In this document: positions 24,344-34,140 of the stretch, piece after piece
Layout of the letters: every line of letters starts with the position of its first letter
Position numbering within the stretch: the stretch's first letter is position 1
DNA from: Paenisporosarcina sp050269735
GTDB taxonomy: Bacteria; Bacillota; Bacilli; Bacillales_A; Planococcaceae
Assembly (NCBI RefSeq): GCF_050269735.1
Contig: NZ_JBNNIX010000004.1
Span: 62,001-126,000 of the forward strand
DNA: 64,000 bases
Direction of reading: 5' to 3'
The notes under the pieces: model-generated
Databases searched by the model: none
The model's input: only the letters and a program-made list of their open reading frames with translations
Told to the model about the DNA's origin: nothing
Position numbers and translations under genes: made by a program

Positions 24344-25807
24344 TTGGAAATAGTGGATTTAAAAGTAATGAAGAGTAGCACATCAGGTTATACAACTGAT
24401 GCTAGCCCTAGTTGGAATGGTTATAATCACCAAGGTAAGGTTGGAATATATGTTGTACTCAAGATGATAAATGAGTTGCAACTAGATAAAGAAAGTTCTA
24501 AGAAATATGAACTAGAACTCGAATGGTTAGAGGATTTTTCTATTAAAGTAGATGGAAAGTACAAATTTATTCATCAAGTAAAGACCTACAATGAATCAGG
24601 GCCTGCAAATTATAAAGATGCTATATGGTCATTGTTAGCCAAAACTTTAGACATTGAAGAAGTGAATTACGCTTATCTTCATGTGACTAAAGCTTTGAGT
24701 AGATTAGAAAATCTTAAAGAGAATCTATTAACGTATACAGCGCCAATAGAAAATAAAAAAGATCCTGATGGTTCTGATGATTCCGAAGTTACTCTAGGTA
24801 AAAAAAGGAAATATTTCACACCTAAGGAATGTCATGATTATGTGAAAAAATCTGGCAAATATGATGAGGTTTTTAATAAATTTAAATTATATAATTATGG
24901 AGAAAATTCCCAACATTGTACAATGGATGAAATTGAAGCAATGATAAAAAATGAATTGGAAACGATTTTGGGAGATACTGCAACACTAATACATTTGGAT
25001 AGAGCATATTACCAATTGTTGGGATTGGTTGATAGGAATATTAGAGAAAGACACAATTCAATTCAAAGAGGTGAAAATGAGGAAAAGGTAACTATTAATT
25101 TTGAAAATATTTATATAATAGCAACTACAAATTATGAAATATTTAGTAAAGAGTACGCATCTTATTATTTGAAGAACCATTTTAATTATATTACTAGAGA
25201 TTATTTAGATGAGTTGTGTATGGAAGAGCAAGAAGGATTAATAACTAATGATGATATAAAAAAAATAAAAGCATTTATGGATAGCTTGAATTTATTAGAT
25301 GAAAACCAGTTTATAGAATTTTGTTTAAAAATCACTCCTGATAATGAAATTAATCGAGATCATCCTGACCATATAATTAAAATGCTCTCCGCGTGTCTTT
25401 ATAAAACAAGTATGTCGGATGGATTCTTTGAAATTATAAAAAAAATCAAGATAGAGTTAGATTTTGGGAAAGTTGTATATATAAAAAAACAAGATGAACA
25501 AAAAACTAATCTTACATACTTACCTTCTGCAATTATTGATGATAATCATCCAATTAGAAATAAAAAATTAGCAAAAAGAATTGTAAGTAACGCAAATCCT
25601 GAATTATTAAATGAAATAGATATCATAATTACTAAATCAATAAATTTAGACAAATTAGATGATGATAAAATTCACAAAAATATTCCTGATCCAAATATAT
25701 TAAAAGATTCCGTAATAGAACAAGAAGAAAATTATTACCAAAGAATATCAAAAATAAAGAGTATTAGATTAATTGATATGAATAATGCGGAAGGAGAATT
25801 AAACTAA
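24344..25807 (+). CDS. ABC-3C system effector: N-terminal nuclease domain plus C-terminal component
   Basis: A 487-residue protein and the first gene of an AT-rich three-gene operon. Residues 20-85 look like a Cap4/DUF4297-type dsDNA nuclease: the SWNGYNHQGKVGIYVVLKMI entry helix, then LEWLEDFSIKVDG and FIHQVKTYN. Asp64 (or Glu63) and Gln78-x-Lys80 fit a PD-(D/E)xK site. The C-terminal half is long, helical and charged, as in the variable component of ABC three-component systems. TAGGAG lies about 11 bases before the TTG start at 24344. The stop overlaps the next ATG by one base (TAATG). The family placement rests on motifs and gene order, not on a search. Confidence 0.75.
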   Translation: MEIVDLKVMKSSTSGYTTDASPSWNGYNHQGKVGIYVVLKMINELQLDKESSKKYELELEWLEDFSIKVDGKYKFIHQVKTYNESGPANYKDAIWSLLAKTLDIEEVNYAYLHVTKALSRLENLKENLLTYTAPIENKKDPDGSDDSEVTLGKKRKYFTPKECHDYVKKSGKYDEVFNKFKLYNYGENSQHCTMDEIEAMIKNELETILGDTATLIHLDRAYYQLLGLVDRNIRERHNSIQRGENEEKVTINFENIYIIATTNYEIFSKEYASYYLKNHFNYITRDYLDELCMEEQEGLITNDDIKKIKAFMDSLNLLDENQFIEFCLKITPDNEINRDHPDHIIKMLSACLYKTSMSDGFFEIIKKIKIELDFGKVVYIKKQDEQKTNLTYLPSAIIDDNHPIRNKKLAKRIVSNANPELLNEIDIIITKSINLDKLDDDKIHKNIPDPNILKDSVIEQEENYYQRISKIKSIRLIDMNNAEGELN

Positions 25808-26514
25808 TGAAAAATATATTAAGAAGCATTTTTTTAGATAATAATTTTATAGTCCAAAACTTTGCGGACTTAATTGAAGAAGAAGCTTTTTTCGCATCGA
25901 ATTATCAAAATGATTCAGTAAACTTTTATTTAGTTGTGTTTTTGACAGAAATCAGCGAGGATTTTTTAATCAATAAAGTGCCAGATTATTATAATAAAAT
26001 TAAAAGTTTGGATGAAGGGTATGATGAACGAATAGATAAAAACCTTTCAATGTTAGTGTGTTTAAAACAGAGTGACCGATCTAAAGATAAAATAATGGAT
26101 TTGATATTTGAAATAGAAGAAGATCCCTACTATTTCAAAAAATATGTTATTTCTTATTCACAAAAAGAATTAGAAAATTTAAGTAGTTTATTTAATGAAG
26201 AAGAAAAATCTTCCAATATGATACTTAATGACATTGTGAATAATTCAAGTTTATTTTCTAAATTTAAAAATTCAAATGAAGGTTCAGAAGCAGAACTATA
26301 TGACATTTCTTCTAAGTTGTTGATAAAAGTACCTTTTATTAGATTTCAAAGAAATGATAAACAGTTGGACGATTTAGCATTGAACTTAAAAACAAAACTG
26401 GAATCTGAAAAACTTCATCATTTATCTAAATATGTATTAACACTGGACGAAGAAAGTGATGAATGTGTAAATCGAATTTTAGAAATGGTAGGTGGTGAAG
26501 ATGGGAAACTATAA
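25807..26514 (+). CDS. ABC-3C system middle component
   Basis: A 235-residue acidic protein without membrane segments. It begins MKNILRSIFLDNNFIVQNFA and contains YLVVFLTEISEDFLINKVP, CLKQSDRSKDKIMDLIFEIE and DPYYFKKYVISYS. The 'EEDPYYFKKYV' stretch is the recognisable feature of the middle-component (MC) proteins that sit between the effector and the ATPase in ABC-3C operons, often annotated as 'ABC-three component system middle component'. It overlaps both neighbours (1 base upstream, 14 bases downstream). This points to tight stoichiometric expression and probably a physical complex. No catalytic residues are visible. Confidence 0.75.
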   Translation: MKNILRSIFLDNNFIVQNFADLIEEEAFFASNYQNDSVNFYLVVFLTEISEDFLINKVPDYYNKIKSLDEGYDERIDKNLSMLVCLKQSDRSKDKIMDLIFEIEEDPYYFKKYVISYSQKELENLSSLFNEEEKSSNMILNDIVNNSSLFSKFKNSNEGSEAELYDISSKLLIKVPFIRFQRNDKQLDDLALNLKTKLESEKLHHLSKYVLTLDEESDECVNRILEMVGGEDGKL

Positions 26515-28888
26515 AATTAAAAGAATTTATATTGAAAATTTTAAACATATACAAAAATTAGAAATGGATTTTTTGAATAAAGATTTTATTGTATTAGATG
26601 GACCAAATGGTTTTGGTAAAACTACAATATTTGATGCCATTGAATTAGTGTTGAGCGGAGTAATATCTAGAGTATCCAATACAGCTGATGGGAGATTTGG
26701 CTATAATGATTTACTATTTTCGAATAATAAAAAAAGAGACACTATAATTAAGATAGAGTTTTGTAATGAAGAAGAAACTTTTACCGTAGCAAAACGATTT
26801 AATTCTCAAATTCCTTTAAATGCATTAGACAGGAAACCGGATAATTGGGGACTATTTGAAACTCACTTATTACAAGAATTTTATTCACCTTGTTCAGGAG
26901 AAACAATAATAGATTTAGTAGAGATAAATAAGAAGTTAGGTTTTAAAAATTTAAATCGGTATTTTAGTTTATTTTATTATGTTCAGCAAGAAGAGAATAC
27001 ATATTTTTTAAAGCAGCCTGCAAAAGAAAGAATGGATGTAATATCGCAGTTATTTGACACAAAAACTGAGGAGCAAGAACTTTATAAATTTAAAAAAATA
27101 AAAATAAAATTAGAAAAAGAATTTAGAACCCTTAATAATCCGAAGGGTCAGCTAAATGAAAAGCAAAGACTTCTAAAATCTCTAACAATAGGTATTAGTC
27201 AAGTTCAAAAAGAACAATTAAAAAATGTAGAATACTTTTCATTATTTCCAGAGGATAAAATTAAAAAGGATTGGGATAAAGAAGATATTATTGTTCAAAA
27301 AGAAACAAGAGATAGATATTTACAAGAGCTTAGAGAAATTTATAGGTTTTCTAGGGATTTTAATGAATTTATTAAAGTGGAATCTAATTTAGAGATACAA
27401 AAATATGTAGAAAATCATCAATTATTATCTAGTACTATTATCGGTTATGAATTTTTAAATGAATATAGTTCATTTAGAGAATTAGTGGTAAAGGAAGATC
27501 GCATCAGAAAACTTAAGGAAAAGCTAAGCATAGAAAATTTAAAAGAAAATTTAAAAGTTTTTCCTTTTGCTGAAATAGAAAGTTTGGTTGATATAGAGTC
27601 TGATATTAATACGATTAGTCAAAAAGTTGATGTTTTAAAAAGTTATAAGCAAAGAATGGGAGAACTTTCTGAAGTAATACAAGAGATGAATGTTACAAGG
27701 GATATTTTAATTGAGCACTTTGATAAAATTAAAAATTCCGAAAATAATAGTGATTGCCCATTATGTGGTGCGGATTGGAAATCGTATGAAGGTTTAATTA
27801 GTGCTATTCAAACAAAAAGTAAAAAGTTTAAAGGTTCATACGATACATCAACAAGAAATTTTGATATAGAAATTAATCAATTACATAGGGATTATTTGGT
27901 TCCCATAATTAATTGGATTGATAGTTATCTAACAAATAATGAGAATATTATTGATAGAAAATTTTTATATCAATTAAAAGAAAGTGATAAAATTAAAGAA
28001 GATATCTTGGCTTTTAATAAATGGTGTCAAAATAATAATGTAATCATTGATGATTTTTTGAATAAAGACAAAAAAGAAGTATTAGATATAGAAATAAAAA
28101 AAGAAGGTCTTATCACACTTTTATTACAAAAAAAATATCAAAGTAGTGCTGAATATTCTAAACATGATGAAAAAAAATCATTGTATTCTCGAATATTTGA
28201 TAATGATTCAAAAAGAGTTAGGAGTATTGAATTACAAAAAATTGAAGAAAAGGTACGTTATATTGATTATCAATATTATCATAAAAGTTCAGAAAGCATC
28301 ATTAATTTAAAAAGAGAAATTCAAGAAATTAATATAAAATTAGATAAATTAGAAAGGGCTCTGCAAAAGATTAGAGCTATTGTCCAAATATATGAAGAAA
28401 AGATTATCTCTCATTGGACAAAAATCATTCGTGATATAGAGATTCCTTTCTATATTTATAGTGGGAAGATTATACAAGATTATCAAAGAGGATGTGGTAT
28501 GTTCATTCATGAAAGTGATAGTTTTGGCCAAAAGAGTATCAGATTTGTTGCAAGTATTGAGTCAAATCACGATGCAATAAATTATCTATCATCAGGGCAA
28601 CTATCAGGTCTTGTTATTGCGTTTACATTAGCTTTGAATAAGGTGTATGGAAATGATTCTATAAATATGCTTTTGATAGATGACCCAGTACAAACTATGG
28701 ATGAAATAAATATGGCATCATTTGTTGAGCTTTTACGAAATGAGTTTAGAGAGAAACAGATATTTTTATCTACACATGAAGAAGATATCTCAAGGTATAT
28801 GAGGTACAAGTTTTCTAAATACAACTTAAATACGCAGCGTTTAAATATGAAAAACGAACTATATTCTAATCTTAATGTTGGAGAATAA
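26501..28888 (+). CDS. ABC-3C system SMC/Rad50-like ATPase
   Basis: A 795-residue SbcC/Rad50/RecN-like ABC ATPase. The N-terminal half-site has IKRIYIENFKHIQKLEMDF and Walker A GPNGFGKTT (34-42). The centre is coiled coil around a zinc-hook-like CPLCGADW (Cys419, Cys422). The C-terminal half-site has the signature YLSSGQLSG (695-703), Walker B MLLIDDPV (Asp727-Asp728) and the H-loop FLSTHEED. ATG 26501 is preceded by AGGTGGTG; GTG codons at 26492 and 26495 fall within it. It lies last in the ABC-3C operon and overlaps the middle component gene. Base composition is visibly more AT-rich than the flanks, consistent with recent transfer. Confidence 0.88.
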   Translation: MGNYKIKRIYIENFKHIQKLEMDFLNKDFIVLDGPNGFGKTTIFDAIELVLSGVISRVSNTADGRFGYNDLLFSNNKKRDTIIKIEFCNEEETFTVAKRFNSQIPLNALDRKPDNWGLFETHLLQEFYSPCSGETIIDLVEINKKLGFKNLNRYFSLFYYVQQEENTYFLKQPAKERMDVISQLFDTKTEEQELYKFKKIKIKLEKEFRTLNNPKGQLNEKQRLLKSLTIGISQVQKEQLKNVEYFSLFPEDKIKKDWDKEDIIVQKETRDRYLQELREIYRFSRDFNEFIKVESNLEIQKYVENHQLLSSTIIGYEFLNEYSSFRELVVKEDRIRKLKEKLSIENLKENLKVFPFAEIESLVDIESDINTISQKVDVLKSYKQRMGELSEVIQEMNVTRDILIEHFDKIKNSENNSDCPLCGADWKSYEGLISAIQTKSKKFKGSYDTSTRNFDIEINQLHRDYLVPIINWIDSYLTNNENIIDRKFLYQLKESDKIKEDILAFNKWCQNNNVIIDDFLNKDKKEVLDIEIKKEGLITLLLQKKYQSSAEYSKHDEKKSLYSRIFDNDSKRVRSIELQKIEEKVRYIDYQYYHKSSESIINLKREIQEINIKLDKLERALQKIRAIVQIYEEKIISHWTKIIRDIEIPFYIYSGKIIQDYQRGCGMFIHESDSFGQKSIRFVASIESNHDAINYLSSGQLSGLVIAFTLALNKVYGNDSINMLLIDDPVQTMDEINMASFVELLRNEFREKQIFLSTHEEDISRYMRYKFSKYNLNTQRLNMKNELYSNLNVGE

Positions 28889-29050
28889 GATCAAGGTATC
28901 GATTACTATAATTCAGGTGTTCAGTTCGAGGAAATCGTGGAACTCTCGGACAATTATACGGGATCATGCCATTACCGTATAGATGGTCATCCATTTTGGT
29001 TTCATATTCAATATTGGAGGCAGCTAGACAGCCAGATGTGTTGATCAATT
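28889..29050 (+). pseudogene. Decayed copy of the 3' part of the 19048-19794 gene
   Basis: TATCGATTACTATAATTCAG, GTGGAACTCTCGGAC, TGGTCATCCATTTTGG and AGACAGCCAGATGTG match 19480-19620 closely (TCGATTACTATGATCCAG, GTTGAACTCTCGGAC, TGGTCATCCATTTTGG, AAACAGCCAGATATA). The last 190 or so bases of the coding part are missing. The frame is broken by small indels. It is followed at once by a copy of the parent terminator. Confidence 0.88.
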
Positions 29051-29108
29051 TGCCTGTCATCGAATGAAGTAGTTTCACACTTCACTCGATGACAGGCATT
29101 TTCTTGTG
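29051..29108 (+). terminator. Duplicate terminator at the right edge of the 20-29 kb island
   Basis: TGCCTGTCATCGAATGAAGT pairs with ACTTCACTCGATGACAGGCA and is followed by TTTTCTTG. It is nearly identical to 19813-19870; the stem is in fact more perfect here. Confidence 0.9.
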
Positions 29109-29129
29109 TATATTAGTAATTGATTTTGA

Positions 29130-30605
29130 TTATGTACCACAAAAAGTCCGATAAAAACCTGTCGATTCCCCAGGAACCATACAATAATTACCCTTTTCGC
29201 TAGTATGTTCAAAAGGACTAAAAAGAACCTCTAACAGCTTCTTCATCACACTATAATCTCCACGTTCAACTGCAGCTTCAAGTGCTTCTTCCACTCGATG
29301 ATTACGAGGAATTATTGCAGGATTGCTGTTTCGCATTAACCGCTGAGAGTCGTCTTTTGATTCCTGCTGTCTTTTTAGTCTTGCTTGCCACAGCTCATTC
29401 CACAGCTTAAATTCTTCACTGTTAAATAGAGCCGTCTCTTCCAACTTATCTAAAGTGAGTGCACGGAACGTATTTGTATAATCCGCACTATAATTCTGCA
29501 TCATATTTAGGAGATCCTCAATTAGTTTTTCATCCGCTTCTTCTTCGTTGAAAATACCAAGTTTTGCTCTCATTCCAGCATACCAGTTCTCGTGATAGAA
29601 CTTATTATATTCCCCGATTGCTACTGTGGCCATTTTAATCGCCTCATTCTGATCATCATCCAGAAGCGGCAATAGTGTTTCTGCAAATCGTGCGAGATTC
29701 CACCCACCAATATAGGGTTGATTCCCATAAGCATAGCGGCCTTGACGGTCAATTGAACTGAATACTGTTGCTGGATCATAGGTATCCATGAAAGCGCAAG
29801 GACCATAGTCGATGGTTTCACCGCTGATGGTCATGTTGTCGGTGTTCATGACCCCGTGGATAAAGCCAACTAGTTGCCATTTGGCAATCAAATCAGCCTG
29901 ACGGTTAATGACTTCCTGGAGTAGTGATAAATATCGATTTTCATCATCTGCAATATGTGGATAATGGCGCTCAATTGTATAGTCAGCCAGTGTCCGGACG
30001 TCTTCAAGGGACCCAAAGTTTGCAGCGTATTGAAAAGTACCAACACGTATATGACTGGCAGCGACACGAGTAAGAATAGCACCAGGCAGTTCGGTTTCAC
30101 GGATGATGGACTCACCGGTAGTCACTACTGCAAGACTACGGGTAGTAGGAATACCAAGGGCATGCATAGCCTCGCTGATAATGTATTCACGCAGCATCGG
30201 ACCAAGTGCCGCTCGGCCGTCGCCATTGCGTGAATAAGGAGTTGGACCAGAACCTTTGAGCTGGATATCAAACCGTTCACCTGAAGGCGTGCTTTGTTCG
30301 CCAACCAACAATGCCCGACCATCGCCTAACATATTGAAATTCCCGAATTGATGCCCAGCATACGCTTGAGCTAGCGGGATTGAACCTTGGGGAATGCTAT
30401 TGCCAGCAAGCACCGCTACTCCGTCTTTACTTTTTAACTCCTCGATATTCAAACCCAGATTTGTTGCCAAAGTATCATTAAAGATTACGAATTCCGGTGA
30501 AGGAACAGCATTTGGAGTGATTTTCGTGAAAAATGATTTAGGGAGTCGAGCATAACTGTTGTCTAAGTTCCATCCTGTTTCTAACATTGGTTTTTCCTCT
30601 GTCAT
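29130..30605 (-). CDS. selO: Protein adenylyltransferase SelO (YdiU/UPF0061)
   Basis: A pseudokinase-fold enzyme that transfers AMP from ATP to protein Ser, Thr or Tyr residues. SelO is linked to oxidative-stress responses in other bacteria. Seen motifs: YAGHQFGNFNMLGDGRALLV, FDIQLKGSGPTPYSRNGDGR, AALGPMLREYIISEAMHALG with IPTTRSLAVV, and HGVMNTDNMTISGETIDYG with YGPCAFMDTYDP. 491 residues from ATG 30605, which has AAAAGGTGA 5 bases upstream; longer versions lack a site. It ends KGNYCMVPGESTGFYRTFCGT. It is divergent from the SNF2 helicase gene. Confidence 0.94.
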   Translation of the reverse strand: MTEEKPMLETGWNLDNSYARLPKSFFTKITPNAVPSPEFVIFNDTLATNLGLNIEELKSKDGVAVLAGNSIPQGSIPLAQAYAGHQFGNFNMLGDGRALLVGEQSTPSGERFDIQLKGSGPTPYSRNGDGRAALGPMLREYIISEAMHALGIPTTRSLAVVTTGESIIRETELPGAILTRVAASHIRVGTFQYAANFGSLEDVRTLADYTIERHYPHIADDENRYLSLLQEVINRQADLIAKWQLVGFIHGVMNTDNMTISGETIDYGPCAFMDTYDPATVFSSIDRQGRYAYGNQPYIGGWNLARFAETLLPLLDDDQNEAIKMATVAIGEYNKFYHENWYAGMRAKLGIFNEEEADEKLIEDLLNMMQNYSADYTNTFRALTLDKLEETALFNSEEFKLWNELWQARLKRQQESKDDSQRLMRNSNPAIIPRNHRVEEALEAAVERGDYSVMKKLLEVLFSPFEHTSEKGNYCMVPGESTGFYRTFCGT

Positions 30606-30927
30606 CGAATCACCTTTTCTTCTACTGTCTTTTTGTATTTTTTCATTCACATACTATATTTTTTGATTTACTTCCTATATAAAAACATCTCATTTAATGT
30701 TACCTTCTTCCAATTAATTATACCCTTCTTACATTTAGATAGCGTTCTCTAAACTCTCCAAGTATGTACTAATCTCAGAAACGTAAGGACAAAAAACATA
30801 ATCGTGAGCAGTGGAATATGGCATTGTGTGGCTGGATGCTTGTAACGAAAACCTCAGTCCGAGATAATAGGGAAAACACCTAGACAGATTTCTCCATTCA
30901 ACCTGGAGCTTCAGGAAGGATCACCCT
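30606..30927. promoter_or_regulatory. Divergent promoter region of selO and the SNF2 gene
   Basis: A 322-base region between oppositely oriented genes. I see no ORF and no strong hairpin. A GGAAGGATC ribosome binding site for the SNF2 gene lies at its right edge. Promoters must be here but no clear hexamer pair stands out. Confidence 0.4.
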
Positions 30928-33900
30928 ATGAATTTTTCAATAAATGACTCAAAAATAAAAAATCTGTGCGGAATGGTCGCTTATAAAAAAGGCAGAGCCT
31001 TAAACCAAGCAGGGAAAATCTTTATCAAGCCCGGTTCAGAGGATGATTTATCCTTTAAGGCAATTGTCGAAGGCCGAGACATGTTTGAGGTAAACGTGAC
31101 ACAAACGCAAGATGGGAAAGTTCTAGCTTCCTGCAGTTGTCCGCCTGTAGGATTCGTAACGACATACTGCCATCATATTGCGGGTGTTCTTTTGGCGATT
31201 GATGAAAACCAACAGCGGGAAAATCCCATGACGGCTAAAATGCTTGGTTTATTTACTCCACAAACGCCAAGACCAAGAGGCAAGCGGCTTCATTTTGATA
31301 AGCGGCAGGTTCTCCAAGTAGAGTTTCACTGTAGCCCTGTGTTTCTTGGGAAAGCAGGCTATGTATTGGGGATACAAATAAAAGCTGGTACTGAAAGTAT
31401 GGCTAGTATCGTAAACGTGAGAGAATTCTTGAAGAAAGTGGAGCAAGGAGATTCATATGAATGTGCTCCAGCTTTTTTGTATAGTCCGGAAATCTATAGT
31501 TTTGACAAAGAAACAGAGGACGTCATTCTCTTCTTAATGAAAAGCCAGCGTATTGCAGAAGGTTTGGATTCTGCAGAAGATACATTGGTCATCTCTGCCT
31601 CCGATTGGGAGCAGCTACTGCCTTTATTGCTGAAAGCTCCTTTAGTGAAGGTGGCGCATGCTGGTAGGAAGGTGGAAGGTGTTCATTTAAAGAAAGAATT
31701 GCCTTTGTCTTTTCGATTTGACGAAGCTCGTTCAGGTGGTTATCAACTGAATGTTAATGGATTAGATGAGATTCTCGTGTTAAAAGCATACGAAACAGCA
31801 TTATCTGGTGGGGCATTCATCCAAATGTCCACAGAAGATAATAACCGTCTATCCGAACTAAAAGAACTAATGGAAGGGTCACAAAAGCGGCTCCACATTT
31901 CTTCTGCTCAAATGAATCACTTTATGGAAACGGTCATTCCTGGTTTAGAACGAATAGGGAAAGTACAGATTGCAGATTCGATTACAGAACGCTGGGTGGA
32001 AACGCCACTTAGCGCAAGATTGTATTTGGACCGAATCAAACATCGCCTGGTAGCTGGGCTGGAGTTCCATTATGGACATTTAGTCATTAATCCTTGTGAA
32101 GAAACGGAAGATGAGTTCCGTCACTATCCTGGAGTCCGTCGGCAGCGTAATAAAGAATTAGAAATCATGAAATTAATCCAAGACAGTTCTTTTAATCAAA
32201 CTGATGGTGGTTTTTACATGCACGACGAAGAATCGGAATATCATTTTCTGTTTCATGTCGTTCCCGAAATAGAAAAACTCGTTCAGATTTATGCCACGAC
32301 TGCGGTGAAATTACGGGTGCAAAAAGCGTATGCCGGTCCAAAAATCAAAGTGGAAATTGGGGAAAGAACGGATTGGTTGGCTTTCCGTTTTGACCTTCAA
32401 GGAATTCCAGAATCAGAAATCAAGAAAATCTTGAAGTCTCTTGAAGAAAAGCGAAAATACTACCGAATTCCTAACGGTACGTTAATGTCTCTCGAGACAA
32501 AGGAATTCTTGGCATTGAATGATTTCCTGCGGGACTTAGGAATAACGGCAGATAATTTCGATGAGGAAGTTATTCGTGTCCCTTTGATTCAAGGAATGCA
32601 TCTGGTTGAGTCTCTTGAAGAAGGGCAGCTTGTGGATCAAGGGAAAACATTTGCAAAGTTAATGAAGAATTTACATCGTCCCAATGACTTGATTAGTGAA
32701 GTGCCGGAGAGTTTAGAGAACGTGCTCCGTGACTACCAGAAAGTCGGATTTAGCTGGTTCAAGTTGCTGGCCAAATATAAATTTGGAGGCATTCTGGCTG
32801 ACGATATGGGGCTTGGCAAAACACTGCAAAGCATTGCGTTCATCTTATCTGTGCTTCCGGATATTCGTGCGCGGAAGTTGCCGGTCTTGATTGTCGCGCC
32901 TTCATCTTTGGTCTATAACTGGTTGAATGAATTGAAAAAATTTGCTCCTGATATACAAGCAGGAATTATAGATGGCAATAAAGCCAAAAGAGCGTCTTTA
33001 TCAAAAAAAAGTACGGGACTTGATGTCATCATTACCTCTTACCCGGTGTTGCGTATGGATCGAGCGCTGTACCGTGATAAAAACTTTCATACTTTGTTTT
33101 TAGACGAAGCACAGGCATTTAAAAATCCGGTCACACAAACGGCGAAAGCAGTCAAAGTGATTCAGGCAGAATATCGTTTTGCTCTTACTGGGACGCCAAT
33201 TGAAAATTCGTTGGATGAATTATGGTCGATTTTCTCTGTCGTCTTTCCGGAACTGCTGCCGAATCGAAGACTCTATAGTGAAATGAGACGGGCAGATATA
33301 GCAAAACGAGTACGCCCGTTCATTTTACGTAGATTGAAAAAAGAGGTCTTGAAAGAACTGCCTGATAAAGTCGAAATCATTCAGTTGTCCGAGTTGCATA
33401 AAGAGCAGAAGAAGTTGTATGCCGCTTATTTGGCGGAATTGAAACAAGATGCGTTAAAGCATTTGAACAAAGACAGCTTTAGAAAAAATCGCATTAAAAT
33501 TTTAGCTGGATTGACCAGGCTTCGGCAACTATGTTGCCATCCTGCTTTATTTGTTGAAGGATATGATGGTGGGTCAGCGAAATTTGATCAATTGATGGAA
33601 ATTTTGGAAGAATGCCGAGTCTCAGGAAGAAGAGTATTGGTCTTTTCCCAGTTTACGCAAATGCTCGGTATCATCGCGCAGCGACTGAGTAAAAGTGGAC
33701 ACCATTATTTTTATTTAGACGGCAAAACACCTCCTAGGGAACGTGTAGATTTATGCAACCGCTTCAATGAAGGCGAAGGAGATTTATTTCTTATTTCATT
33801 AAAAGCAGGCGGTACTGGATTGAATCTGACAGGTGCCGATACGGTGATTCTGTATGATCTTTGGTGGAATCCTGCGGTCGAGCAGCAAGCTGCCGACCGG

Positions 33901-34086
33901 GCATACCGCATGGGGCAGAAAAACGAAGTTCAGGTCATCCGCTTAGTCGCGAAAGGAACCATTGAAGAGAAAATCACCGAACTTCAAATGAAAAAGCAAA
34001 ACCTGATTGACGAAGTCATTCAGGCAGGTGAAGAGCCAGTAAAGGCTATGACGGAAGAAGATATCCGCGAAATATTAATGGGTTGA
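30928..34086 (+). CDS. SWIM zinc-finger SNF2-family helicase
   Basis: A 1052-residue DNA translocase of the SNF2/SWI2 group. Residues 60-90 hold a SWIM finger with Cys69, Cys71, Cys81 and His83 (SCSCPPVG, YCHHI). Residues 100-560 are the bacterial SNF2-associated domain. The helicase core follows: Walker A DDMGLGKT (625-632), Walker B LDEAQAF (Asp726-Glu727), GTPIENSLDELWS, then the C-terminal RecA-like domain VLVFSQFTQMLG, ISLKAGGTGLNLTGAD and DRAYRMGQKNEVQVIRLV. The gene corresponds to Bacillus YqhH-type proteins. The substrate is unknown; remodelling of DNA-bound proteins or repair is likely. Confidence 0.93.
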   Translation: MNFSINDSKIKNLCGMVAYKKGRALNQAGKIFIKPGSEDDLSFKAIVEGRDMFEVNVTQTQDGKVLASCSCPPVGFVTTYCHHIAGVLLAIDENQQRENPMTAKMLGLFTPQTPRPRGKRLHFDKRQVLQVEFHCSPVFLGKAGYVLGIQIKAGTESMASIVNVREFLKKVEQGDSYECAPAFLYSPEIYSFDKETEDVILFLMKSQRIAEGLDSAEDTLVISASDWEQLLPLLLKAPLVKVAHAGRKVEGVHLKKELPLSFRFDEARSGGYQLNVNGLDEILVLKAYETALSGGAFIQMSTEDNNRLSELKELMEGSQKRLHISSAQMNHFMETVIPGLERIGKVQIADSITERWVETPLSARLYLDRIKHRLVAGLEFHYGHLVINPCEETEDEFRHYPGVRRQRNKELEIMKLIQDSSFNQTDGGFYMHDEESEYHFLFHVVPEIEKLVQIYATTAVKLRVQKAYAGPKIKVEIGERTDWLAFRFDLQGIPESEIKKILKSLEEKRKYYRIPNGTLMSLETKEFLALNDFLRDLGITADNFDEEVIRVPLIQGMHLVESLEEGQLVDQGKTFAKLMKNLHRPNDLISEVPESLENVLRDYQKVGFSWFKLLAKYKFGGILADDMGLGKTLQSIAFILSVLPDIRARKLPVLIVAPSSLVYNWLNELKKFAPDIQAGIIDGNKAKRASLSKKSTGLDVIITSYPVLRMDRALYRDKNFHTLFLDEAQAFKNPVTQTAKAVKVIQAEYRFALTGTPIENSLDELWSIFSVVFPELLPNRRLYSEMRRADIAKRVRPFILRRLKKEVLKELPDKVEIIQLSELHKEQKKLYAAYLAELKQDALKHLNKDSFRKNRIKILAGLTRLRQLCCHPALFVEGYDGGSAKFDQLMEILEECRVSGRRVLVFSQFTQMLGIIAQRLSKSGHHYFYLDGKTPPRERVDLCNRFNEGEGDLFLISLKAGGTGLNLTGADTVILYDLWWNPAVEQQAADRAYRMGQKNEVQVIRLVAKGTIEEKITELQMKKQNLIDEVIQAGEEPVKAMTEEDIREILMG

Positions 34087-34140
34087 GAAAAATAAGAAAC
34101 TTTATGGCTCTTTGTCAGCAATATGAGGACTGGTCAAAAT

